Source: RPQJ01 sp963762315
GTDB taxonomy: Bacteria > Pseudomonadota > Gammaproteobacteria > Steroidobacterales > Steroidobacteraceae
Direction of reading: 5' to 3'
Assembly (NCBI GenBank): GCA_963762315.1
Contig: CAVXKO010000003.1
Coordinates: forward strand, 124,001 to 188,000
DNA length: 64,000 nucleotides
Shown here: positions 19,720 to 28,181 of the stretch, one piece after another
How the letters are laid out: every line of letters begins with the position of its first letter
Numbering within the stretch: the stretch's first letter is position 1
Made by a program: the position numbers and the translations under genes
Notes under the pieces: generated by a model
Told to the model about the DNA's origin: nothing
The model's database searches: none
The model's input: the letters and a program-made list of their open reading frames with translations, nothing else

Positions 19720-20931
19720 ATGCTTTTCTCGCTCCGCCTGCTGGCATACCGGCTGGTCAAGCCGTTCATGTGGCCCGTCTCGCGCGCCGTCGCGATTCCG
19801 CGGCCCACGGCGTTCGTCGGCGCCGACTCCGCGCTGCGCCTGTGCCACACCATCGGCCAGTTCGGCTTCAAGCGCGTGATGATCGTCACCGACGCGGTGC
19901 TGGTGAAGCTCGGCCTGATCGAGCCGATCCGCCGCGCGCTGGTGGAGCAGGGGATCGACGTGGCCGTGCACGATGGCATCACGCCCGACCCCACCTATCC
20001 CGTGCTGCAGGCCGGGTACGAGGCCGTGCGCGCGCATCGCAGTGACGCGATCCTCGCCGTCGGCGGCGGTTCTGCGATCGATGCGGCGAAAGTGATCGGC
20101 GCGATGGCCGTGACCGGCAAGTCGCCGGCCAAACTGGTCGGAATGCTGAAGGTGTCGAAGCCGATGCTGCCGCTATTCGCCATCCCGACGACGGCGGGTA
20201 CCGGCTCCGAGGTGACCGTGGCGGCCGTCGTCACCGATCCGGTGAAGCATTCGAAGTCGGCGGTGATCGATCCGAAGCTCGTGCCGCTGGCGACTGCGCT
20301 CGATCCGAAGCTGATGCAGGGGATGCCGAAGCCGATCACGGCTGCCACCGGCATGGATGCGCTCACGCACGCGGTGGAGGCGCACCTGAACCGCTGGCCG
20401 CACGCCGAGACGCCGCTGCACTGCACGTCGGCGGTGCGCATGATCTTCGCGAACCTGCCGCGCGCGTACACGAACGGCGAGGATCTCGAAGCGCGTGAGG
20501 CGATGGCGCTCGCGTCTTTCTACGCGGGCCTCGCGTTCACCAAGGCCTACGTCGGCTACGTGCACGCGTTCTCGCACAAGGTCGGCGGCATGTACGGTGT
20601 GCCGCACGGGCTTGCCAACGCAATCATCCTTCCCTACGTGCTCGACTACATCAAGGACGCGCCGCTTGCCGAACAGCGCCTTGCGGAACTGGCGGTCGCA
20701 ATTGGTGCAGGCGCCGAGGGTGAGTCGAAGGCGGTGCTGGCGCAGCGCTTCGTCGAGCGGGTGCGGGAACTGAATCGCACCGTCGGCATCCCGGAGAAAC
20801 TAATCTCGCTCAAACCGGACGACGTGAACGAGATCGCGCGCGCCGCGATGATCGAGGCGCATCGCGACTATCCGGTGCCGAAGAACATGACCCTTGCCGA
20901 AGCCGAGGCGCTGCTGCGACGACTCTTGTAA
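19720..20931 (+). CDS. Iron-containing (group III) alcohol dehydrogenase
   Basis: A 403-residue enzyme of the Fe-ADH family. NAD(P)-binding motif GGGSAIDAAK lies near 112, and PTTAGTGSEVT near 152. The metal ligands are in the GMDALTHAVEAH stretch (about 209-220) and in HAFSHKVGGMYGVPHGLANA (about 282-301), where two His of the FSHK and VPHG motifs bind iron. It interconverts alcohols and aldehydes with NAD(P)H. An N-terminal extension (MLFSLRLLAYRLVKPFMW) is longer than usual and hydrophobic, perhaps a membrane-associating helix. It is a separate unit, with 95 bases to the DUF3604 gene. Substrate unknown. Confidence 0.9.
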   Translation: MLFSLRLLAYRLVKPFMWPVSRAVAIPRPTAFVGADSALRLCHTIGQFGFKRVMIVTDAVLVKLGLIEPIRRALVEQGIDVAVHDGITPDPTYPVLQAGYEAVRAHRSDAILAVGGGSAIDAAKVIGAMAVTGKSPAKLVGMLKVSKPMLPLFAIPTTAGTGSEVTVAAVVTDPVKHSKSAVIDPKLVPLATALDPKLMQGMPKPITAATGMDALTHAVEAHLNRWPHAETPLHCTSAVRMIFANLPRAYTNGEDLEAREAMALASFYAGLAFTKAYVGYVHAFSHKVGGMYGVPHGLANAIILPYVLDYIKDAPLAEQRLAELAVAIGAGAEGESKAVLAQRFVERVRELNRTVGIPEKLISLKPDDVNEIARAAMIEAHRDYPVPKNMTLAEAEALLRRLL

Positions 20932-21028
20932 TCGAGCCGCTGTTTGCCGATTTGCCAGGCGTACAGCATCGCGATTGCATGGAATGCCGCCGAGTCATGC
21001 GGCGGTAGTCGCATGCCGCCAAGCTGAG

Positions 21029-21053
21029 ACGTTCCCGCCGGAACGTCAAATTT
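21029..21053. repeat. 25-base repeat with ACGTTCC/GGAACGT palindrome (copy 1)
   Basis: A hairpin-forming core ACGTTCC-CGCC-GGAACGT is flanked by TCAAATTT. An identical 25-base sequence lies inverted at 53577-53601. The surrounding minus-strand frame (about 20930-21100) also reads like a piece of protein, so this may be the tail of a decayed gene or mobile element. Confidence 0.5.
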
Positions 21054-21090
21054 AGCTACGCAATGGCGAAGTGAGTTGGGCGGCTGCAGT

Positions 21091-22670
21091 CGACCGAGGG
21101 TGTGTGAAAACGATCCTGTAATTCGTGCGAATATCATCGTGCCACACGAAGGGGTGCACGATGAAGCGGTTCATCGAGAGTGAGAGCCGAGCGCAGGCCA
21201 CGCTGTTCCCGGAGCGTCTGGACGACTGGATCGCCGAGGACAACCCGGTGCGGGCGGTCGATGCCTTCGTCGACGGGCTTGATCTCGCCAAGCTCGGGTT
21301 CGAGGGCGCCGAACCAGCGGCCACAGGCCGGCCTGCGTACCACCCCGGCACGCTGCTCAAGATCTACATCTACGGCTACCTCAACCGCCTGCCCTCGAGC
21401 CGCCGCCTGGAGCGCGAGACGCAGCGCAACCTCGAGTTGATCTGGCTCACCGGGCGGCTCGCGCCGGACTTCAAGACGATCGCCGACTTCCGCCGCGACA
21501 ACGGCCCCGGCATCCGCCAGGCCTGCCGCCAGTTCGTGCAGCTGTGCCGCGAGATCGGGCTGTTCGAGCAGGCGCTCGTGGCGATCGACGGCAGCAAGTT
21601 CAAGGCGGTGAACAACCGCGACAAGAACTTCACGCCGCGCAAGCTCAAAGCCCGCCAGCAGCAGCTCGATCAGAGCATCGCCCGCTACCTGGCGGACCTC
21701 GATCGGGCGGACCGGGATCCGTCTCTTGTGCCTGAAGAGCGGGTCGAGCACCTGAAGGAGAAGCTCGCCACGGTGCGTGCCCAGATGAAGAAGCTGGAGG
21801 CGATCGGCCGCCAGCTCGAAGTCGCGCCGGACCAGCAGATCTCACTGACCGACCCCGATGCACGCTCGATGGCCACCAGCGGCCGTGGCACGGGGATGGT
21901 GGGCTACAACGTGCAGGCGGCGGTCGACACCGAGCATCACCTGATCGTCGAGCACGAGGTCGTCAACGAAGGCCACGATCGCAGCCAGCTGAGCCAGATG
22001 GCTCAGCGGGCGCAGGAGACGCTCGGCACGAAGGACCTGACAGTGCTCGCTGACCGCGGCTACTTCAGCGGCGAGGAGATCCTCAAGTGCGAGCAGGCCG
22101 AGATCAAGGCGCTGGTGCCAAAGCCAATGACCTCGAACTCGACATCCAGCGGCCGCTTCGACAAGCGTGACTTCCACTACGAGGCAAAGCGCGATCGATA
22201 CCGTTGCCCGGCGGGCAAGTACGCCACGCGGCGGTGCACCTCGATCCAGCACGGCATGACGATCCACCGGTACTGGTCGACCGCTTGCCCGCAGTGCCCT
22301 ATCCGCAGCGCCTGCACGACCGATACCTGCCGACGCATCAACCGCTGGGAGCACGAAAGCGTGATCGAGCGGATGCAACGACGCATCGACGGCATGCCGC
22401 AGGCCGGACGGCTACGCCGCCAGACCGTGGAGCACACGTTCGGGACGCTCAAATCATGGATGGGCGCGACGCACTTCCTGACGAAGACGTTGCCGAGAGT
22501 GCGAACGGAGATGAGCTTGCAGGTCCTGGCATACAACCTGAAGCGAGTGATGCAGATCCTCGGCGTGCAGCCGCTGATCGCGGCGATGCGGGCGTGACGC
22601 TCGCTCGCGTCTCTTCGTCCGTTCGCGCTATAAAGCCATTACCGACGGCGTTTTCACACGGCCTCGACCC
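21091..22670 (+). mobile_element. IS1182-family insertion sequence, copy 1
   Basis: The 1,580-base element is defined by the extent of identity with the copy at 41508-43087; sequence diverges immediately outside both ends. Termini are imperfect inverted repeats: left CCGAGGGTGTGTGAAAACG and right (read inward) TCGAGGCCGTGTGAAAACG. It holds a single transposase gene. No target-site duplication is obvious. The two copies differ at one base in the transposase (T at 22139, G at 42556). Confidence 0.9.
21161..22597 (+). CDS. IS1182-family transposase, copy 1
   Basis: A 478-residue DDE transposase. The N-terminal DUF772-like DNA-binding region has AEDNPVRAVDAFVDGLDL and GRPAYHPGTLLKIYIYGYLN. Catalytic acids are likely Asp in VAIDGSKFKAVNNRDKNF (about 140), Asp in TVLADRGYFSGEE (about 297) and Glu in TVEHTFGTLKSWMG (about 427). 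A Cys-rich stretch (RCPAGKY, CPQCPIRSACTT) precedes the Glu, as usual for this family. The ATG at 21161 (MKRFIES) is preferred over an in-frame start at 21125. It is intact, so the element could be active. Confidence 0.92.
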   Translation: MKRFIESESRAQATLFPERLDDWIAEDNPVRAVDAFVDGLDLAKLGFEGAEPAATGRPAYHPGTLLKIYIYGYLNRLPSSRRLERETQRNLELIWLTGRLAPDFKTIADFRRDNGPGIRQACRQFVQLCREIGLFEQALVAIDGSKFKAVNNRDKNFTPRKLKARQQQLDQSIARYLADLDRADRDPSLVPEERVEHLKEKLATVRAQMKKLEAIGRQLEVAPDQQISLTDPDARSMATSGRGTGMVGYNVQAAVDTEHHLIVEHEVVNEGHDRSQLSQMAQRAQETLGTKDLTVLADRGYFSGEEILKCEQAEIKALVPKPMTSNSTSSGRFDKRDFHYEAKRDRYRCPAGKYATRRCTSIQHGMTIHRYWSTACPQCPIRSACTTDTCRRINRWEHESVIERMQRRIDGMPQAGRLRRQTVEHTFGTLKSWMGATHFLTKTLPRVRTEMSLQVLAYNLKRVMQILGVQPLIAAMRA

Positions 22671-22909
22671 TGAACGGCCTGTCGTGCTGCAGAGGACCAG
22701 ACACTCGTTTGCTCAAGGCATGCCCGAATTCCTCGAACGACGTGAACCCGACGGCCGATCGATTGGCGCGCCCGGACGGGCGAAAAGTAAGGGAGCGTGA
22801 CCGTACTATGTGCAATGTGGAAGTCCCTGTAGAAGAGCAGCCCTGTACCGGCGTGTAGTCAATGGCAAGTTCCCGCCAGGCGGAAACGCAAGGAGAGGAA
22901 GGGCAGGCC

Positions 22910-23761
22910 ATGGGACATAGACTAAAGGTACTTATGGTCACGACGGTGCTAAGCGCAGCGGTGCCCGCCAACGCAGTAACCATCGCGTCGTCGTCAATAA
23001 CGAATCTTGCGGTCACGATTACGATTACGCCCTTATTCGGTACGGACCTTATCGGCAGCGGCCCGACTTCGGGATGCTCCCCGAGACGTGCCTTTCAGGC
23101 ATTTACGTATTCAAACAGTGGGCCCTTGCCGTCAGGTATGGGAGAGGCGAACAGCTACGAACCTACGACGCTTTCATGCTCGCAGATCGATGCACGACCG
23201 CGGATGCAGAGTTGGACAACGAACATCGACACTATGTCTTCCTTCGTACGCATCGAAAATCCGCCGACCACATCTGAGCAGTTTGGTGGTTTCGCAGACA
23301 CCCGCTTGTATTTCGACTTGAATTACGGTTCATTCTTTGGCAATTCAAAAACCATGACTGTTCAGGTCACGGGAGATTACGTCAGCGATCTTTCTGCTGA
23401 CGGCATACCGCTGCTCGGAGCGCCCGCGAATCAGAGCGCGAGCACTTTATTTCAGATCTGGATGGAGGACCTTGACTGGCACGGCAATGTCTTGCAAACG
23501 TCAGTGGTCGCTTTTGACCTCAGCGTCCCGCACGACCAACCTGGGGAGATCCTGAACTCCTTCAGCTTGGAGCAATTGGTGGGTGGTGGTGGTTGGCCGC
23601 ACAGCGGAAATAACCACTGGCAAGTAGTGATTCGGACATATGCCGACGCCACATCGGGCTATGACACATCAGGAGTTCCCGTCCCTGAACCCGGTTCGCT
23701 GGCGCTGCTTGGTCTTGGCCTAGCGGGGCTGGGCCTTAGCCGCAGACACAAATCTGCCTGA
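22910..23761 (+). CDS. PEP-CTERM sorting domain protein
   Basis: A 283-residue secreted protein. A signal peptide (VLMVTTVLSAAVPANAV) is followed by a beta-rich body and ends in a PEP-CTERM tail: PVPEPGSLALLGLGLAGLGL, then basic residues RRHKSA. Such tails are recognised by an exosortase that anchors or releases the protein at the cell surface, often with exopolysaccharide. No exosortase is in this window. The ATG at 22910 is chosen for its GGAGAGGAAGG ribosome-binding region and immediate signal peptide; an upstream in-frame ATG (22862) lacks both. GC is lower and codon use less biased than in neighbouring core genes, suggesting transfer. Confidence 0.88.
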   Translation: MGHRLKVLMVTTVLSAAVPANAVTIASSSITNLAVTITITPLFGTDLIGSGPTSGCSPRRAFQAFTYSNSGPLPSGMGEANSYEPTTLSCSQIDARPRMQSWTTNIDTMSSFVRIENPPTTSEQFGGFADTRLYFDLNYGSFFGNSKTMTVQVTGDYVSDLSADGIPLLGAPANQSASTLFQIWMEDLDWHGNVLQTSVVAFDLSVPHDQPGEILNSFSLEQLVGGGGWPHSGNNHWQVVIRTYADATSGYDTSGVPVPEPGSLALLGLGLAGLGLSRRHKSA

Positions 23762-23785
23762 GCGTCAGTAGCTCAACGCATCAAG

Positions 23786-23809
23786 AAGCCCGTCCTCGTG
23801 ACGGGCTTT
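23786..23809 (+). terminator. Rho-independent terminator of the PEP-CTERM gene
   Basis: The stem AAGCCCGTC/GACGGGCTT with a short CTCGT loop lies 25 bases after the stop codon and is followed by TCTCGTTTCT. Confidence 0.75.
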
Positions 23810-23848
23810 CTCGTTTCTGCACACACACACTGGTGACCGTCTGCTTCT

Positions 23849-24006
23849 GGCCGAGACTGTGTGAAAGCGCCAAGCCAATTTCATGACAGCGGCATGCTTT
23901 GTGAGTCGTTTTGCCCAAATTGAAAGGCATCGAAGCTACGACCGCGAAATTGACAGTGGATTATGCGTCTCGTGCTTGGGGTGCGCGTTTTCACACAGCA
24001 TCGGCC
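23849..24006. mobile_element. 158-bp MITE-like element with IS1182-type ends
   Basis: Left end GGCCGAGACTGTGTGAAAGC and right end (read inward) GGCCGATGCTGTGTGAAAAC match at 19 of 22 positions when extended by two bases. Both closely resemble the ends of the IS1182-type element at 35057-36654. The 114 bases between them encode nothing recognisable. This is the structure of a non-autonomous miniature element that could be moved by a related transposase. A partial second right-end copy (CACAGCATCGGCC) lies at about 24046-24058. Confidence 0.7.
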
Positions 24007-24131
24007 GAACTCGGAAGTGACGCCATCTCCGCCTTTTGCCCGAACTCACAGCATCGGCCAACAGGTTTGGTGACAGAGCCATCCTGCGCACCTCATGACC
24101 CCTCGGAGGCATCGCCTTTCGTGCACGTGAC

Positions 24132-24362
24132 GTGTCTGGGATGATCATCGGCATGAAGAAGTTCTCGAGCTGGCGCGTGCTGAGCGCGTTGCTGATCTGG
24201 GGCGAGCAGGACCGGACGGTTCCCTTTGCGCTCAGCGCCGCACTGCGCCCGGCGCTGGGTGAACACCAGTTCCTGCCGGTGGCGGACGCGGGCCACCTGC
24301 CGCACCTGGAGCGCCCCAAGGCGGTGGATCCGGTGTTGCTCGCCTTCCTGGCATCGCCCTGA
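24132..24362 (+). pseudogene. 3' fragment of an alpha/beta hydrolase
   Basis: The 76-residue frame carries only the C-terminal end of an alpha/beta hydrolase: LLIWGEQDRTVPF, followed by VADAGHLPHLERP, where D and H are the usual acid and base of the triad. The nucleophile domain is absent, and the region upstream is the MITE and unrelated sequence. It is a truncated remnant, probably non-functional. Confidence 0.7.
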
Positions 24363-24430
24363 CCGCGTCCTGGCCTCGTTCTCTGGCCGCTCGGACCGAA
24401 GCCGGCGAGACCGACGCGAAGCAGGGGGCG

Positions 24431-24787
24431 CTACAGTCGTGCGGGGGCGTGCTCGCGCGCCTGCAGGCGTCGATCGCGTAGAAACAGGAACAGCGGGAAC
24501 GCGAATGCGAAGGCAATGCCGAAGGTCAGGATGGGATAGACCCACCAGCGCCGCATGCCAAGCCGGCGTACCTCGGCAAACGACCAGATCAGGAACGCAG
24601 TACAGCCCACGAGCAGATCGTTGCTAAGCGAGCTCGACGCACTGTTCGCGTACCCGGCGCGCACGAAGGCCGCGACGTCGAACGCGCCGCCCGACTCGGC
24701 CATGAACCGGAGATTGAAGTACCAGGTGGCACAGAGGCCGATGACGGCCAGGACTAGGTACGAAATCTGCCGGGGCGTAATCTTCAT
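24431..24787 (-). CDS. DUF2834 family membrane protein
   Basis: A 118-residue protein with three membrane segments: YLVLAVIGLCATWYFNLRFM, then LLVGCTAFLIWSFAEVRRLG, then WVYPILTFGIAFAFAFPLFL. The arrangement, with AGYANSASSSLSNDLL between the first two helices and RRLGMRRWW before the third, matches DUF2834 small membrane proteins of unknown function. It is a single gene facing the hydrolase remnant, with no operon partner. Confidence 0.82.
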   Translation of the reverse strand: MKITPRQISYLVLAVIGLCATWYFNLRFMAESGGAFDVAAFVRAGYANSASSSLSNDLLVGCTAFLIWSFAEVRRLGMRRWWVYPILTFGIAFAFAFPLFLFLRDRRLQAREHAPARL

Positions 24788-25379
24788 GCGGGTCTCCAGA
24801 GGCGGCAGCCGCTAGTTCAACGTCACGTTTACTCGTCCTTGCCAACATAGCACGGCGGCATAGGCGACCCTGCCAAACCCTGCCGCGCTCCAGCGCGACT
24901 CCGAGGACGGCCGCGACCCGCGGCCGTCGGGCGCAGCTTCCGCCCGAAAGCGGCAGCCTTGAAGTCCAACCGCACGCCAAGCACTCGATCAGTCGGGCGG
25001 ACGACAGAAATGCGACCACGCCCGAGAAAGGCGGGGAGTCGATGAGGCTGAAGCTTCCCGACGACTTCCGCGCGCTGTCGCCTCGGCCGGCGCTGTCAAT
25101 GCGGTACGTCGTCTGCACGATACCGAACCCGTACACCCGCGAACGCACGGTCGTTAGCAGCACGTCTTGGACGTCATCGTTTACCACGCAGGCCCGCTGC
25201 GCGTTAGTCAATTCCCGAGCAACTTGTTACCTTTGGCCGAACAGAGGAACGCGAGAATGCTGCCGTTGTCCGTCACAAACGCGCGTAAACGCCACAGTCC
25301 GCTCGCTGCATGGACCGCCCACTTGTTCGCGACGCGCAGGGTCACGCTGCGACGACTTGCGCTCGGCAAGGACTCGCGC
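24788..25379. other. Gene-poor region before the acylase
   Basis: No gene is supported, although the acylase frame stays open back to 25167. The stretch CGCCCGAAAGCGG near 24951 matches part of the dispersed intergenic motif seen at 30094-30142. CGACCACGCCCGAGAAAGGC at about 25013-25032 resembles CGACCACGCCTGAGAAGGGC near 28050. It looks like accumulated intergenic repeats. Confidence 0.45.
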
Positions 25380-27566
25380 GTGAGCATTGTTCGAGTGCTG
25401 CTGCTCTGCGTGGCGACCACGGGCCTTGCCTGTGCGTCACCCACACCCAGACCGGCGGAGTTGGCCGCATGGCAAGAGCAGGCCGAGCGCGTGACCATCA
25501 CGCGCGACGAATGGGGCATCCCGCATATCCATGGCAGGAGCGATGCGGACGCGGTCTTTGGCTTGATCTATGCCCAGGCGGAAGACGACTTCAATCGCAT
25601 CGAGATGAACTACCTCAAAGCGCTCGGCCGCACCGCTGAGGCCGACGGCGAAGCGCAGCTCTACCAGGACTTGCGCATGCGGCTCGTGGTCGACGAAGAC
25701 ACGCTGCGGTCGCAGTACGCCACGAGCCCCGACTGGCTGCGCAGCCTGATGGACGCATGGGCCGATGGACTGAACCATTACCTCGTCACCCATCCGCGGG
25801 TACGGCCGAAGGTGCTGCAACGGTTCGAGCCGTGGATGACGCTCGCCTTCTCGGAAGGCAGCATCGGCTGGGACATCGAGCACGTCGCGCTCGCCGACCT
25901 CGAAGCGTTCTATGGCAAGGGCGCGGTGGCGGCGCCCGCGCCCGAACCGGGCGACGGGCCGGGCGGCTCCAACGGCATGGCACTGTCGGGCGCGCTCACG
26001 CGGTCGAAGCACGCGCTGCTGCTGATCAATCCACACACCTCGTTCTATTTCCGCGCGGAGGCCCACGTCCGCAGCGACGCCGGGCTCGACGCCTACGGGG
26101 CCGTGACCTGGGGACAGTTCTTCATCTATCAGGGTTTCAACGAACGGCTCGGCTGGATGCACACCTCGACGGGCGCCGATTTCCTCGACGAGTACGTCGA
26201 GACCATCGCGCGCACCGCGGGCGGTGACGCGACGTACCTGTACGCGGGGGCGCAGCGACCCGTTCGCTCGCGCACGGTCACGATCCGCTATCGCACGCCG
26301 AGCGGCGGGACGGGGGAACGCCAGTTCAAGGTGTTCGCGACCCATCACGGCCCGATCGTGCGCGCGGAGCAGAGCAAGTGGATCGCGGTGCGCCTGATGC
26401 AGGACCCGGTCAACGCGTTGATGCAGTCCTACCTGAGGACCAAGACCCGCGATCTTGCGGCCTTCACGTCGGTGCTGAACCTGCACACCAACTCCTCGAA
26501 CAACACCGTCTACGCGGACGCCGACGGCCACGTCGCCTATTTCCACGCGAACTTCGTGCCACGTCGGGATGCGGCCTTCGACTGGACGCAACCGGTCGAC
26601 GGCGCCGATCCGGCGACCGAGTGGCACGGCGTGCACGCGGTCGAGGAGAGCCCGAACGTCGTCGATCCAGCGACGGGCTGGATCCAGAACACCAACAACT
26701 GGCCGTATTCCGCCGCCGGAACCAGTAGCCCCAGAGCCGCGGACTATCCCGCGTACATGGACCAGGCCGGCGAGAACGCGCGCGGGATCCACGCGGTCCG
26801 AGTGCTGTCCGGTCACGATGAGTTCACGCTCGACGCCCTCATCGCAGCGGCGTACGACCCCGATCTCCCGGCGTTCGACGTCCTGTTGCCGCCGCTGTTT
26901 GAGGCGTATCGGAGCCTGCCGGACGCAAGTGCGTTGCGCGCACAGTTGTCCGAACCCATCGCGCTGCTGCAGGCGTGGGACCGGCGCTGGGCCGCGGATT
27001 CGGTGGCGACGACCGTGGCGATCCACTGGGCCGAAGAACTGTGGCGAGTGGTGGGCGCCGATCCCAAGGGTCGCAGCTGGCCGCTGTTCGCGCAGGTGGC
27101 TTCCTCGAGTACACCGGAGCAGCGCCTGCAGGCGCTGCTGGCAGCAGCCGCAAAGCTGCAGCAGGACTTCGGCCACTGGCGGACGCCGTGGGGCGAGGTC
27201 AACCGCCTCCAGCGCAGGACCGGCGACACCGTGCAACGCTTCGACGACGCGGCCGCGTCGACGGCGGTGGGTTTCACCTCGGGTCGCTGGGGTTCGTTGG
27301 CTGCATTTGAAGCGAGTACTTACCCGGGCACCGTGCGCCGCTACGGCATCAGCGGCAACAGCTTCGTCGCCGCCGTCGAATTCGGGCCGCAAGTCACTGC
27401 CAAGGCGATCCTCGTGGGAGGTCAAAGCGGGGCGCCGGGTTCGCCGCACTTCTTCGACCAGGCGGCGCGCTATGCGCGCGGAGCCTTGCGCGACATCCAC
27501 TTCTACCCGGACGACATCGCACAGCACGCGACCGCGACCTATCACCCTGGACAATCAATTCGCTAA
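25380..27566 (+). CDS. Penicillin-acylase family Ntn hydrolase (AHL/beta-lactam acylase-like)
   Basis: A 728-residue exported precursor. A hydrophobic leader (VRVLLLCVATTGLACASP) begins at GTG 25380. The alpha-chain has the typical opening VTITRDEWGIPHIHGRSDADA. The autocatalytic cleavage site is GG-SNG with Ser197 as the new N-terminal nucleophile, followed by LLLINPHTSFYFRAEAH, GFNERLGWMHTS and HTNSSNNTVYADADGHVAYF. Members cleave side chains of acyl-homoserine lactones, penicillins or other N-acyl compounds in the periplasm; the substrate cannot be told from sequence. The frame extends upstream to 25167, but that part looks non-coding. A beta-lactamase-like hydrolase gene lies 615 bases downstream. 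Confidence 0.87.
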   Translation: MSIVRVLLLCVATTGLACASPTPRPAELAAWQEQAERVTITRDEWGIPHIHGRSDADAVFGLIYAQAEDDFNRIEMNYLKALGRTAEADGEAQLYQDLRMRLVVDEDTLRSQYATSPDWLRSLMDAWADGLNHYLVTHPRVRPKVLQRFEPWMTLAFSEGSIGWDIEHVALADLEAFYGKGAVAAPAPEPGDGPGGSNGMALSGALTRSKHALLLINPHTSFYFRAEAHVRSDAGLDAYGAVTWGQFFIYQGFNERLGWMHTSTGADFLDEYVETIARTAGGDATYLYAGAQRPVRSRTVTIRYRTPSGGTGERQFKVFATHHGPIVRAEQSKWIAVRLMQDPVNALMQSYLRTKTRDLAAFTSVLNLHTNSSNNTVYADADGHVAYFHANFVPRRDAAFDWTQPVDGADPATEWHGVHAVEESPNVVDPATGWIQNTNNWPYSAAGTSSPRAADYPAYMDQAGENARGIHAVRVLSGHDEFTLDALIAAAYDPDLPAFDVLLPPLFEAYRSLPDASALRAQLSEPIALLQAWDRRWAADSVATTVAIHWAEELWRVVGADPKGRSWPLFAQVASSSTPEQRLQALLAAAAKLQQDFGHWRTPWGEVNRLQRRTGDTVQRFDDAAASTAVGFTSGRWGSLAAFEASTYPGTVRRYGISGNSFVAAVEFGPQVTAKAILVGGQSGAPGSPHFFDQAARYARGALRDIHFYPDDIAQHATATYHPGQSIR

Positions 27567-28181
27567 ACAGCGCCGGCGCCACCTCAATTGCAGCTCGGTG
27601 TCGCTCGTCCTCTTCCCAGGTGAGTCCACGTTGCGCCACTCACTGGTGACGGACTCCCAGTCGCGCAATGCTGAATCGCAGCCGACCCGGTTTGTAACCC
27701 GTCCTTGCCCAACCTCATCCGAGGACGGCCCGTCGGTTACCTCGGCGGCCTCGCGGCCGGCCGAGCGAAATCCGACGTCACCCACAAGCGCGGCACGCGC
27801 ATCGAAGACGGCACGCGCCGGCAGCAACGACGCGGTCGACGCAGCAGACGACGCAGGCGAGCAGGGCAGGGCGGAGCGGCAAGCGCAATCGCGCGATGCG
27901 GCGCCCGTCCTCGATCTCACCGGCAACCTCGCCGCGGCGGCTGCATCGCGTACCAGCACGGCCGAGACAACGAGCCGCGAGCACACCCGGGCCGACGGGC
28001 TCATTCACGGCGAACAATACGCGCCCAGTCGCGACGACGACCGAGACGCGACCACGCCTGAGAAGGGCAGGGCGCCGAGGACCCACCCGGACGACGACCT
28101 GGCGCAGTAGGGGCGCCAAATTGTCGCCACCCAGGCCCGGGGGAGGTAGGCTTCTTCGACAACCTCTGACCCCGGTGACGC
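27567..28181. other. Gene-poor region between the acylase and serine hydrolase genes
   Basis: Several Arg/Ala-rich frames are open here on both strands, but none has a convincing start, ribosome-binding site or protein-like composition. It carries the CGACCACGCCTGAGAAGGGC motif shared with about 25013. I see no gene. Confidence 0.4.

Noticed and set aside
26569..28110. 513-residue Arg/Ser/Thr-rich plus-strand frame
   Set aside because: It overlaps the acylase in another frame and continues into gene-poor DNA; composition is that of a shadow.
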